From assembly GCA_029378245.1 (NCBI GenBank), contig JARKIF010000006.1, forward strand, positions 1 through 64,000: a stretch of DNA of 64,000 nucleotides. Direction: 5' to 3'. The stretch is from Roridomyces roridus (Eukaryota > Basidiomycota > Agaricomycetes > Agaricales > Mycenaceae). Below the pieces are notes generated by a model. That model did not search any database. It was not told the DNA's origin and was given only the letters and a program-made list of their open reading frames with translations. The number at the start of each line of letters is the position of its first letter. Positions within the stretch are counted from its first letter, which is position 1. Both the position numbers and the translations under genes were made by a program. This document shows, piece after piece, positions 1 through 11,184 of the stretch.

Positions 1-3000
1 GGCTTTTTGGAGTATTTTTGAATATTTTCGATTTATTGAAGATATTTGTTTCCGCTGTTCGACATGCCAGAAAGATAGCCCTTGAGCGTGGCTTTCGAAC
101 GGTCCTACCTTTGAGGAAAACGGCCCAGTGGTTGTTGAGATATCAACGATTTACTGCTGAGAAACTCAATATACACCCGTTTGGTCGAGTATTTTTGATT
201 TTGCTCATCAGCCGCTGTTCCGATCAGAAAAAAAAAGCCAAACAATCATTGCAGAAGCCGTCTGGAGGTCCTCCCATTTTTTTCGGCAATTTCTGGCATT
301 TTTTTGCTAACTGCCTGGCCCGCTCACCCCCCCGACGCCCTCCCGCCCCCCCGATCCGAAACCCGCCCAGAAAGCCACCCGGACCTCCCCGATGCCCTGA
401 ACTCACACCCATCCCGCCTGGACCCATTTTCAACCAGCCCGGTCCAGCCAACAACCAAATTGGCTGGGTGCCGGATCCCATCCAAGTCCCACGGGGGGTA
501 CAGCCACTCATCCAACTGGTAATGGCTAGCCATTACCGGCGGATAATATGTTAGTCACACATTAACGGATGGGATGTATTGGCGTGGGTCTTGAATATTA
601 CAGCGTTTACGGCTCGCCGGCACAAGATATACAATGGTCCGCCACAGTCCACCCTTGGATGGCTGGAGCACTCAGTAGCCTAGCCGTACCTTCATTGATG
701 AACAGAAAGGTGTAACTATTTCCGTTAATGACCTCCCAAGGTCAATTCCACTTCCTACTCCCCACTATACGAACATCTGAATCCACACAGAAACAGCATT
801 CCTTTGAATTGTCATTCAGCTCTACTCGGCGTTTCCCAGGCCCCGGGAATCGGTCTCAAACCGAGGCTCTAAGACAACAAAGCGGATGCGTGAATGCCAG
901 TCAGTAATCCGTGTGTCTTGCCCCTATGTAGCCCAATCTTATCTCAAGGTAATGATCTGTTACGTACCACGCTTGACTTCTCCGGGGTCCTGGCTGTCAT
1001 GCTGGCCGACGGCTAACGCTCGGCAGTGTTCGCCAAACACGAAAATTTGATTGACCGTTCCCTGTTGCAATACTTATCACCGCACTTTGACCATGTCATT
1101 CTTGTTCTTCCATTCTCCAACAGCCAGCCACATATCCGATCAATCTGAATGCGACGTGTGCATTCAAGCTGCCCATCCTTCAAGGCTGGCATCTCTGTGA
1201 TCTATGTTCCGCCTCGGTTCAACTTACGCCCCAAATTCGTGACACAGCGCGAGGAATTCCGTGCTTGCCGGCGTATAACTTGAGACCGGCGCGTTGCTCT
1301 GTCATTACACGTGAATTACGCCTCGGCGGGGGTGGATTTCCTTGGGGCTGCACGGCGAATGTGTGTGTAATGACGAATGACTCTCATGGTACTCTCATGG
1401 CTTCAGCGACGGAACAGAGGTTTCGTCCAGACTCCAGATCCAACTCGGGCCGTAGGGGGAGGAAGGATAATCGAAAGGCAATCAATGCTCATTCCACAAT
1501 AATTTACAAGCATCCTTCGACGATCCAGACCACTCGGACGCTTCGATTGAAGTCACTGTCTGTTGACGTTGGTCTCACTGGGTTGAATGGATCATATGTG
1601 AACATACCTGTGGGCCATGGCAGATGAGAGGGACGACCAGTGACTGAGCTCCTCGTGAGGGCTCGACTGGGCGTGGGGGCATCCACCTGGTAAGCACGGA
1701 GACGTCACAAAACTGTCCGTGGGCTCATGATTATAGCACGCACCGTGTCGATGGCAGCGAGGCAGAGCTTGGAGCGCGTCTTGGCGGCTTGGAAAGAGGG
1801 CTTGGACTACAGAGGGGATGTTGTTTGAGTGAAGGGACATGCACGTTCTCCCGCGAATTACATGTGAACGGAGGCACGGGACCGCGGGAGACAGTCGTGA
1901 CAAGTTAAGAATCTCCGAGGAACAAGGTGTAGTGGAGTACTTGTGAAAAAGAAGTAGTGGTCCATTTCAATTTCGGGAATAAATAACGCCTCCGAACAGG
2001 CAGCGTGCCTTGGAGCAAGGCGCGGTGAGCTCAATTATGCGTCGTCTCGCAGTTGGATCAATGGTGTGAATTGGAATTGTCCACATGGGCTCCATGGTCG
2101 CAGCTAGTCCCAATGAGACCGCTTTCGTGTTCTCAAGTGTGCGGAGTTTCGACGTCTCCCACTACCACGAGTGAGCACTTTCTTCAAAATTGCAACAGGG
2201 ACAATTTTAGCAGCCAATTCCGCACCGTTCTGCCTATCCGCTCCATTTGGTAGAATCCCATATTGTACAGGTATTCCATTCCAAAGCAGTTGCAGTCAGT
2301 ACTCAGGGTCGAGGAAGAAGAAGCGCTGGTCTCTCATAATTATTCCTTTCTCCGTCAACTCTCCCGTAACTTCCCCGTTGGCTCCGCGTGTGTTCTTCTG
2401 GCGCGCCCAGCTTTCGGGTTCCCCATTGAACTCTCGTTGGCCACTATTCGGGTCTTCTTCTTCTTGGCTCTGGAATTAATCACAGGTTCAACACAGGTTC
2501 CGAGATGTTGTTCAATTTGTTTTGGTGACAGTTCGGTCTAGCGAAGAGGGAACCTAATTCGCTAGCACTTTTTGAACTTCAAAACCAGGATGCTGAATCG
2601 AATTTTTCACCCAGGTAAATACGGATGTAGGGCACAGTTCTGCGCAGGTCAAATGCTTGAAAGCGGTGCACCAAGGCGACTGTCTAAGGAATCTATTCAC
2701 GGACGTTTTTCGTCATGGTGGAGCCGTGAGGTGATTAGACGGCACGGCATCCCGCGGCATGGGCAATCACTCTCACTGTGCCCTCGCGTAGACAAAGACG
2801 CCTACCGGAAATGGGTAAGAGGTGATAGGAATTCTGTCAAACGTCTACAGCCAAGGGTCGGGTGTGCGAAACAACGTGCCCTCCTTCACGGTTCCAACTT
2901 CCAAATGAAATTAGAATAAAGTATCGAACGAGGTCACCGCCACCTGGAACAGTTTAAAAGCAGCGTGCACCCACCGGGTTTCTGCAGTCTTCGAACACCC

Positions 3001-3020
3001 TCGAAAGCACCAGCACAACC
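1..3020. other. No supported gene; C-rich low-complexity DNA at the left end
   Basis: I see no reading frame here with recognisable domain content, and the longer open frames lack ATG starts or are made of biased composition. Bases 230-500 are strongly C/G-skewed (runs such as CCCCCCCGACGCCC), which opens frames on both strands by composition alone. This might be a decayed repeat end, but no partner copy is visible in the window. A TTTAAAAG motif near 2951-2958 is a plausible TATA-like element for the hydrophobin that follows. Confidence 0.5.
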
Positions 3021-3323
3021 ATGCAGTTCTCTCTCCTCACCGCAGCCTTCTTCTTCGTCGCCGCCATGGCCAACCCGCTCGAGGTCCGCAACGGCGCGCC
3101 CCCTGCCCCCGCTTGCGCGAACGGCGCCCTCTTCTCCGTCGCGCAGTGCTGCACCACCATCGTCCTCGGCGTCGCTGCCCTCGACTGTGTGACTCCCCCC
3201 ACTGGTACCAACGCCGACAACTTCGTGGATAACTGCATCCTCGACGCCGGGCGCGAGGCCGGCTGCTGCGTCCTGCCCATTCTCGGCCAGGATCTCCTCT
3301 GCGAGCCGGCCGCCCTTAATTGA
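3021..3323 (+). CDS. Hydrophobin with class II cysteine spacing
   Basis: This encodes a 100-residue secreted protein. Hydrophobins assemble at air-water and cell-wall surfaces and coat hyphae or spores. Residues 1-17 form a signal peptide (MQFSLLTAAFFFVAAMA), followed by a short spacer and eight cysteines spaced C-10-CC-11-C-15-C-9-CC-10-C. The 11-residue gap between the third and fourth cysteines and the tail motif CCVLPILGQDLLC fit class II hydrophobins; class I proteins have a much longer gap there. There is a single exon ending at TGA 3321-3323. A possible intron at about 3333-3383 would lie in the 3' untranslated region. Class II hydrophobins are classically found in ascomycetes, so its presence among basidiomycete genes is unexpected. 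The family call is firm; the evolutionary origin is open. Confidence 0.93.
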   Translation: MQFSLLTAAFFFVAAMANPLEVRNGAPPAPACANGALFSVAQCCTTIVLGVAALDCVTPPTGTNADNFVDNCILDAGREAGCCVLPILGQDLLCEPAALN

Positions 3324-4300
3324 ATGCCTCGCTGGTATGTTTTCCCGGTGCCAATCCTCTCCGAAACTGACCTCTGGATCCAGTGATAACACCACGGGAA
3401 CCATCATCGTCAAACCGGTCTTCGTCCTTGCTGCCGCCACTGTTTTTTGCTACCTTGATTGTTGGAATCGGCGCTTTTGATACGTACATGTCGGAAAAGA
3501 GAGAAAAAAGAGGAAGAGGAGGAGAGGTTGTGTAGCCGGCGGCTCCCTGTTGTCTTTCTTGATCCGTCGGAGGACTCTTGAATCAATACCTGTGTTCGCA
3601 ATGTTGAGTTCTTTCTGTTGAAGCCCGGCGCCGAGTCGCCAAGGTCCACAATATGGATGCCATCGTGACCGACGTCAGTAGCCGGACAGTGCCGACAGCA
3701 AGAAGAGAACCGGGTGTCAACGGCTCATGATCATGTCGAGTTTTCCATCACTGATCTCGCTCGGCGCTACAGCCGGCTTCGTTGGTTGGTCGCATTGTTG
3801 ACATCATGCACAGTTTACGACGTACCTGCCGATGTCGGATGCGCCGAGTATCCTGCAAGGCCTCGGCTTGTGTCTTATGTTGTTGCGCAGCCGCTACACA
3901 GTAATAGCCTCAGCGCCTACACTCGCCTCCCATCAATCTCATTCTCGACCAACATGATGACGCGGACGCACGAGCATGTGCCATGGATTGGCTCACGTTG
4001 AATTGGTGTCATGTTGTCAGATTGGATGATCTCAGGGAAATGAATCGGAAAGGTATTTAGTGTGAGCTCGGCAGCTTTGCGAATGCAAAATGTGAGAGAG
4101 TGAGATTGCTCGATTATGTACGCCTGCGATCTGCCCCTGTACCAAGTGCAGGAAAAAACAAGAGGCAGCAAGCACGGATCACTTTGGAAAACGGACCGAT
4201 CAGTTTCATAAACGATCATTTTTGCTGCGGCATGAAATTCGCGAGGTGTTTTTCGGCTTTATCAGCGTGCCACCCTTTGCCACTTTTTGCCACCCCCACT

Positions 4301-5682
4301 ATGCCAGGCAACCACCACCTCTCCCTCGCCATCTTCTTCCTCTCTCTTTTCTTCGTATCCACCCGAGCGGACGACAACACCAACTCGGACCCTATGTGCG
4401 TCTTGTCCTGTCCGCTGTACCTGCGGCCTGATGTCGACGGTCCTGCAGCGCAGGATACATACCCTCTAATACCCCCACGGCCATCGCCCTCACGTTGTAC
4501 ATTTTGTCTGCGACCATCCATTGGATACGTGGGTGCCACTTTGTCTCGAGGTGGCTGGGACTCACGCATCGTAGACTGGTTTAGATATGGGCGGCAACGC
4601 TACATGCTCACTCTCACGCTTGGCATGACCGGTGCGTGTTTCTTGTCCACCGATGCCCCGGCTCATAGAAGCCCAAAGCCATGGCCCTCGGGTTCGCTGT
4701 CCGAATTGGCGTCCACGCGCTACCGGATTCACTGGGAGTTTACATGGTCATGGACTTGGTGCGCCCCGTTACCTGTTCTCCTGTCTCTCACACTAAACGA
4801 AACTTAGTTCATCCTCCTCTCGCGTGCGTCTCGTCCATCCCTCCTCTGCATTCATACTTACTTGTGTGCCACAGCATGCGCTTTCCTCGCAACGGACTAC
4901 GTCCTCCTCGCACGTCTAGCCTCGACGTTCGACGATGAGGTAGTCGAAAAGACCATGTTCATCCGCCCCTCCCGCATCGTCCGTATCTTCGTCTGGAGTG
5001 ACGTCGCAACGTTCCTGTTGCAGGGCGGCGGCGGCGGGTTGACGGCCTCGAATAATCCTGACACAGCCAATATCGGAACCAAGGTGTGTTACAGACAATA
5101 TGAATACGTGAGGAGAGGCTGATTAGAGCGGGTAGATCGTGCTTACAGGACTCAGTCTGCAGCTCGCGTCGTTCGGCTTGTTTGCGATCACGCTCGTGAT
5201 CTTCGGGCTCCGAATGTGAGTGGTCTATATCCTACTTTTACGGCCAAAACTCACTCAGCATGTAGCCGCTCGCAGTTCCCTGAGGTGTGGCAATCAGACT
5301 CCACGGATAAATCCCTCGTCGGCGGCGCAGACTGGCGAGTCCTGTTTTACACCATGTGTTTGACATGTATCGGGATTCTCGTGCGTTCCCCTCTCTTCTT
5401 CTTCATCTTGCGGCTCACCTGGATGATAGATTCGATCCGCATTCCGTATCGCCGAGTTCGCCGGCGGGTGAGTCCTTTCGACTTGAAGCATGCGTCTGAA
5501 ACTAATTGGTATTGGACTCGTGCAGCTACCGTGGTACCGTCGCCACGCACGAAGCCTACTTTTATTCCCTTGATTCGCTCCCGCTGTGGATCGTCATGAG
5601 CTTCTATTGCGTCATCTGGCCGCCACGATTCTTGCATTCGCATGCGAGGGGTAAGGCGGCTATTCCGATGACGGAGGTTTGA
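4301..5682 (+). CDS. RTA1-like multi-span membrane protein
   Basis: This is a member of the RTA1 family (RTA1, RTM1, RSB1), seven-helix fungal membrane proteins linked to lipid translocation and toxic-lipid resistance. I traced exons at 4301-4395, 4449-4528, 4575-4631, 4679-4758, 4808-4823, 4875 to about 5083, about 5151-5215, 5266-5380, 5430-5467 and 5526-5682; the join near 5083-5151 is uncertain. The spliced reading gives the signal-like start MPGNHHLSLAIFFLSLFF, then AGYIPSNTPTAIALTLYIL, GMTAMALGFAVRIGVHALP, CAFLATDYVLLARLAS, FIRPSRIVRIFVWSDV, FRIAEFAGGYRGTVATHEAY and LPLWIVMSFYCVIWPPRFLH, all in the usual RTA1 order. The stop is TGA 5680-5682. The gene looks intact. Substrate and phenotype cannot be inferred. 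Confidence 0.9.
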
Positions 5683-6061
5683 GTATGGCTGGGATTGTAG
5701 TAGAGGTACGCGGAGGCATGGAGGTACTAAGTTATTGTGTTTGCTATGGTAGAGTTAACTGGACGCTTATTTAGAATTTATGTTCAAACTCAATTCCACG
5801 TCTGGGGGACAAGGAGCTCCGAGCGCCGTCCCGCGCCCAAAATGCATAGTAGAGGTCATGGTCGTCCGTGCCGGTGACGTTGAGGGTCTGCGACACGACG
5901 GCCGTGGCTGCGGCAAGGAGAAGTACGAGAGGGCGCATTGGCGGGTAGATTTCTCAAACTTCGACATGGGTTCGGTTGAATGTTGACAGGATTAAAATCT
6001 CTGGCCATGGCCATGTCACCGGGAGAAGGGCTTGGACACGCAGACGCTGGCTTTTGAATTG

Positions 6062-7097
6062 TCACGCTGCGATGGAAAGCGGGCATGTGAGAAACTCTCG
6101 GAGGCTGGCTGTACACCCATGCTCCGAACGGCGCCCTAGGTTAACAGTTTTGACACCCACCAGCGTTTCCGTGCTCAGCTGCTCCAGCACACCACTCATC
6201 GCCTCCGCCAGACCATCGGGGTTCTCTTCAAGTACCTGTGGGTATTGAGGTCATATGTAGAAGGTGTCTTAACATGAGACGTACCATGTGCCCCGCACGG
6301 GGAACATGTTGGATGGACGACGCCACGATACCCTGTGTTGGATCGAAGCTGGATTCTTGACTTGGCAGGCCTAGAGCAGGAAATTCGGATGAACAGTAGT
6401 AGATTGGGAACAAAAACTACACGCACACGAGATCGTTCCGGGCCCCATAGATAAAATGAACAGGCAGCTGCTTCGCAATTCGCCTATACTGATCCACCGC
6501 CTCCAAATGCGGCGGGACTAACCTGTACGCACTGATCTCTTGTGCATTGCTGGTGGAGATACACACCGAGTTTGACTTCCCATCGGGAGTCCCGGGGACA
6601 TCATGCAAGCCGTGACTCTGTACGTTTTCAATCATGGAATAGACAGGGAAGAAAGCTCCGGATACGTACGACGTAAGCGCTCAGCACGCGCGCATACCAT
6701 CCCTTCCAAATAAACTTGTTCGCCATATACTCGAAAGCCTCCTCACGAGAAGCCCACGTCGTACGTCGGGCGTTGACGATCATGATAGCGGTAGCTAACG
6801 CCCTATCCCACTCGGCTCCAAATTCCCTGTAAAACGCCTCGCGAATCTTGACAGCCTTGGTGGCGAAAATCCATTCAACGGGCTCCCATTGTTCCTTGTC
6901 TCCAACTAGTCGAAAATAAATCATCATCATGATTCTGCGTGGAGTCCCTCACGAGATCCAGCACCATGTAAACAAAGCAGAGTGAGACCATTCGCGGAGA
7001 CGCTGGTTGCCTCTGGAGTGCATCGCTTGAGAGTCAAATTTAGCGCATCTGTATCGTCGCCGGGCTCTGGGTTGAACACGATGGAAGAGACGAACAT
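6062..7097 (-). CDS. Alpha/beta-hydrolase-like gene with the central nucleophile region missing
   Basis: The start is ATG at 7097. The first exon reads FVSSIVFNPEPGDDTDAL and ends in the oxyanion-type motif LLCLHGAGS. A 46-base intron follows, then LGDKEQWEPVEWIFATKAVK, then SREEAFEYMANKFIWKGW, then QLPVHFIYGARNDLV, and a last part with VPRAGHM and NPDGLAEAMSGVLEQLS. That is the order of an Agaricomycete serine-hydrolase family, including the C-terminal histidine motif GHM. The segment that should carry the G-x-S-x-G nucleophile, normally between the KIREA region and the SREEA region, is absent. The gene could be a pseudogene or a non-catalytic derivative. It is followed upstream by a decayed tandem copy. 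The 3' end (TGA at 6062-6064) is tentative. Confidence 0.6.
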
Positions 7098-8115
7098 TGG
7101 TTAGAAAGAGAGAAGGGGGAGGGACGTCAGTAATTATATACCTGGGTATGGCGAGCGGATCGACGTTCCTCTGGCACGTAGACCCATAATCCTACCGACG
7201 TCGACCGAGATGGAGTGGAGAGCGGATAATGAGACGCGAGATGTCCGAAAGGTGAATCCATTACCGCAAGCCACCGCGCGGGCTACGCCAGACGTCAAGC
7301 TAGGTGAAATCGCGAACGTTTGAGAGACATGCATCGGGGTGCGGGTAAGCTCACTGGAACCACTGTCTAAAGGAGGATGGGCTTTCAAACTACCACGTAC
7401 GACGTAAGCGCACAGCGATATCCCTCCCTTCCAAATAAATCCAACTTGTTCCGCATATTATAAAAATACCTGTAGCAGAGGAAGTAATATTCTTCCTGCG
7501 CATTTTTCGTCCGCCGGTAGTTGCAAGTATCGCGTGCTGAGCATTCTGCAGGTTCATCAAATCAAGGACTGGCAGACACCGCCCAGTGCACTTACATCGC
7601 GGAAGACCCGTCGGATGGTCATGACTCTGCCAGTCCGCAGCCCAATGAGATTCCTGGCGTCGAAAGAACATCTGGCCAAGAGTCACGAACGGGCTCGTTT
7701 CTTCAACCGAGTGATTCAAAAATGAATCACGTCGGCGTGGAGTCACTCACGGGATCCAGCGCCGTGCAAACAAAGCACATTGTAGAGTGAGACCCCAAAT
7801 GCATCCGCGTCGACGTCTGTTGTCTCGTCAGTGTAGCACTTGGCAGTCAGCTTTAGGGCATCTGCATCGTGGGCGCCGGGTTTAACATGGTGGGAGAGAG
7901 ATAGAGACCCCAGTAGTTACATACCCGGGAGTTGAGCGCAACTTGAAGGGACTCGATCGGCTTGACGTTCTTCTGGCACTGTAATGAGAGGCGAGATGCC
8001 CGAAAGGAAAAGCCATTACCACAAGCTACACCGAAGTTGGGAGTATCCCGCGCCGGCCGGGTATGTCAAATCCGTTGGCCAGACGTCAAGCTGGATGAAA
8101 TCGTGAACGTTGAAC
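6660..8115. repeat. Tandem duplication of about 0.7-kb units
   Basis: Two diverged direct units can be recognised, roughly 6660-7330 and 7390-8115. Shared stretches include ACGTACGACGTAAGCGC (6665 and 7395), GATCCAGC..CCATGTAAACAAAGC-type sequence (6955 and 7752), a segment with GAGATG(T/C)CCGAAAGG (7235 and 7993) and CCAGACGTCAAGCT (7290 and 8080). The duplication includes the 5' half of the hydrolase-like gene and its upstream DNA. Divergence is considerable, so the event is old. Confidence 0.6.
7390..7900 (-). pseudogene. Decayed tandem copy of the neighbouring hydrolase-like gene
   Basis: The minus strand reads DADALKLTAKCYTDETT and then VLCLHGAGSRE, matching the first exon of the gene at 6062-7097. 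It continues with QESHWAADWQSHDHP and ends with a degraded version of the NKFIWKGW segment (KXIYLEGRDIAVRLRRTW-like). The sequence around 7390-7460 repeats 6665-6735, and 7700-7900 repeats 6930-7100. Frames break repeatedly, so this is a pseudogene. It keeps the ADWQSH region that the first copy has lost, which suggests the two copies decayed independently. Confidence 0.6.
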
Positions 8116-8457
8116 GCTCACTTCAACAACCGTCTGAGAGGAAAACTGGACGATCGAGGAATACATACGCACGCTTGGCCAGTTGTCGTATGTCGGAACG
8201 TTATGCAACGAGATGCGGGCCCGTCGCTGCAGTATGGGGCGTGCCTGTACATTCAGTCTGAGCGCTCCACCGTATCGCATAGCTGATGAGAGCCTTGGAA
8301 AGAGGGACGGCGAGTTGGGCATTAACGAGAACAACAAGATGAAAGTATACATTATCTGAGCAGATAAATTAGTTAGTACAAGATCTACCAAACCTGGAAG
8401 ACGGATGAGTACACAGTGGAAGAGAGTGTACTGATACTGACGCACAAATGAGGGGTA

Positions 8458-9290
8458 CTAAGTATCGCTCCAAGAAAACGCAATATCGTCCTCTGCGAGT
8501 GCGGTTCGTTTAACGGGAACGCTCTCCGTGGACAGCGGCGGTGGCGGCTGAATGAAACACCTGTCAGCACCGGAGCACGGAAAAAGGATGTTGCCACGCA
8601 CCTGTACCTCGGGGTGAGTCCTCACCCCGGTCCCGCGTCTCTCCCACTCCCTGTCAGCACGATCGCTACTCTCAGATGCAGGTCGCCGACGCGAGGACGA
8701 GCGGGATGGATTGGGCGAGGAGTATCGACTCAGGTTGAGGCTCAAACTCCCTCGCGAGGGCGCGGGTGTCATCGTCAGCACTTGTGGCCGGCGTGTCTCG
8801 GTAGGGCTTAGGGTATTGGTATCGGTATTGGTGTCACCCGACGGATCGGAATCAGGCACCGCCGAGGGTGTCGGTGGCGCGGTTTGCACCGTGAAGGGCG
8901 TCCGTGCAGCGACGTTGACCATTTTTCTGTACAAGAGAGGCAGGGGTGAGGAAGGAGCGGGTGAGACCGGAACGTGTGCGACGCACCCCTGCTTGGCGCG
9001 CACGATGGTGCTCATCCGATCTTGTAGCTGTTGGTGGTCGAAGACGGAGAGCGAGTCAGGGGTTGGGCTATGTATGGGTGGGTCCCATGTCGTCAGTCGG
9101 AGTGCTGCCGGAGATGCAGAGTACACGCACGAGGAGACTTTAGGGATGAGATGAGTCGTCTCGTCCGGGATGACCTGCTACAGCGTGTCGGTCGTCAAAA
9201 GGAGAGGCAGAGGACAGAGTGGAGAACGCGCACGGCAGCATCGTCTGCAGCTGCGGCGGACGCGCAGCAGCAGAACAGGGCGCGCAACAT
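8458..9290 (-). CDS. Hypothetical low-complexity protein, possibly membrane-tethered
   Basis: I do not recognise this gene. One reading starts at ATG 9290 with a cysteine-rich N-terminus (MLRALFCCCASAAAADDAA) that could be lipid-modified. It is joined by an unresolved intron to a long open frame covering 8458 to about 9040 that contains LQDRMSTIVRAKQGCVAHVP, KMVNVAARTPFTVQTAPPTP and a Ser/Pro/Arg-rich stretch. A second intron may lie near 8555-8610. The composition suggests a disordered cytoplasmic protein. No catalytic motif is visible, and both the start and the joins are uncertain. Confidence 0.35.
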
Positions 9291-10916
9291 GGACGCAGGA
9301 GACAAGATGGAGAAAAGAAAAAAGGAGTCATCAACATCGGCTAATTGTTTATCACGGTGGGAACAGCTTTCCCGAAACGGTGTCGCGGATCAACGATTTG
9401 ATCGGTGGAATGAAAAATTATGGACTGCAATTGCACCCGTATGTAAACTTCGACCGCCGCTTCCTTACATTGGAGCTGTCGGTTGGCTGTCTGAGTTTGT
9501 GGGGGTACTTTTGGTGAAGGCTGCGTACTCTGTCCCATCCTATGTACTCGCTCCCCGCATAAGTATCGAGTCCTCGGTGTGTCAAAACTGGGACTTGAGG
9601 TCGGGGTATTGGAGCGGACGGGAAATTTCAGGCCAGTATGGACACGCTGCAAGACTCAGAGCAACGATGGCAGAAGGTAAGAAATGACGTCGAACTGCCG
9701 CGGTTAATTATTGATCCATTGATTCATCCATCAACCAGGTTCAACATCACTGACACCAGGTCCGTTGAACGTTGAACTTCCATGTACATCCAGTCCGACA
9801 CTATATTCAAGGCTTCCCTCCGGTGCGCTTCAAGTTGCAGTTACATCTCCGCCGAAGACAAACTACAAGGTCTTCTCAGGCTGGTTCGATTCCAGGCAGG
9901 GCTGATGGGAGGATCGTTCAGAGCTTTTCTCTTCTCTTTTACTCGGGTTGCTCCAGAAAAAAATCCCATGAGTTGTGTTTCTCTGCTGTGGCATATCGGG
10001 AACTGGGCATGACCGGAATCCCCTGCTTCTTGGCTCAAAAATCTGTTGATCCCAGCATACTGAGTCGCCAGTGTCTTTTATCCACTCGATATCGCCGGGA
10101 CTACGACTGGGACCTCGCCCAAATCCACTAATCAGACCCGCATTTCTACGCGACATCTTATCCAAATCCAGTATGTATCTCGCGAGTCCCAATTTTTTTT
10201 CCAATTCAACTTTAAACAAATCGGTGCTTCTTCACCTAGCCGGAACACATAATCTAGTGTGTACGACGGACAACGCTGCCTCCCTCGGGTCCATGCTGTC
10301 ACGGCATTCCAAGTACGAATCGTTGTCAATGCTGAAAGCGCCAAACCACGGTTCAAGGACCACAACTAAATTTAAAGTCCAGGGTAGGAGGAATTATTAC
10401 ATCGATCTCGTCGTCGTTCAGTGGAATTTTACCTCCATCCAGCTCTGCAGTTCATAACATTGCTGGGGATCTATTCATCTATATGGACAGTATGTGCGTT
10501 CGAAGCGCAAGTATTGACATGACAGCCTCCCCATTTGCACACTCGGCGCTCCGTCTGTGGTCAGTGGGCCCAGATGCATGAGGTCTGGACTCCCGACCGA
10601 TCCACATTAAAGTTATCGTTCATCCCCGGCAGCCATGCATTCCAGCATCGCGTCTGTAATGAGTATCTTCGGGCAGAGGAAACGAGCCCCTTATTTTGAA
10701 ACACTGGCGGCTCTCGTCTGCTGAAATTTGGCAGTGTGGACATGTGGCGACGACGATTTCAATCTGGCACACCTGCCAGCGGAAATCATCCCAGTCCGGA
10801 CGGAGACTGCCTGTCGACGATTCTAGTTCATGTTCCGATTTTGGGGAAAAATAGCACACCGTGCATGAGCGTTGTTGATGGGCTATGAAGGCGGAGTACA
10901 ACGGAGTGTTTTGAAG
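9291..10916. other. Intergenic stretch without a supported gene
   Basis: Several open frames of 60-130 codons occur here on both strands, but none shows a recognisable motif, a consistent exon chain or a biased codon pattern. The minus-strand frame at 10620-11009 is the longest (129 codons); it has paired cysteines (CPHCQ) but no family I can name. Confidence 0.4.
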
Positions 10917-10925
10917 GATATAAAC
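10917..10925 (+). promoter_or_regulatory. TATA-like box upstream of the D-amino-acid-oxidase-like gene
   Basis: GATATAAAC lies about 270 bases before the probable start at 11185. A pyrimidine-rich tract ending in TTTTCAG at 11068-11074 could be the acceptor of an intron in the 5' leader, which would explain the long distance. Confidence 0.35.
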
Positions 10926-11184
10926 GAGGGCCGCTGCAGCTGTAGACTCCACATCGAACATCCTTTCACTTGACTCCTCCTCCCCTTCGAATTTCAACAT
11001 GCTGAACAATCATCAGTCGTTCATTAGTTCGTCGTCTTTTGAACTCTGTCCATCCTACTGACATCAATTTTCAGACGAACACTCGGTGTCTACTCACCTG
11101 CACCGGGCGGAGAGGCAAGCTGCCCACACCCAACCCTCACCACGCACCCCCGCCGAGCACTACAACACAAATCCCAAACTCGTC

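Noticed and set aside
18..554. Long open frames at the left end on both strands
   Set aside because: They begin with non-ATG codons and arise from a C/G-skewed stretch that is open in several frames; no domain content.
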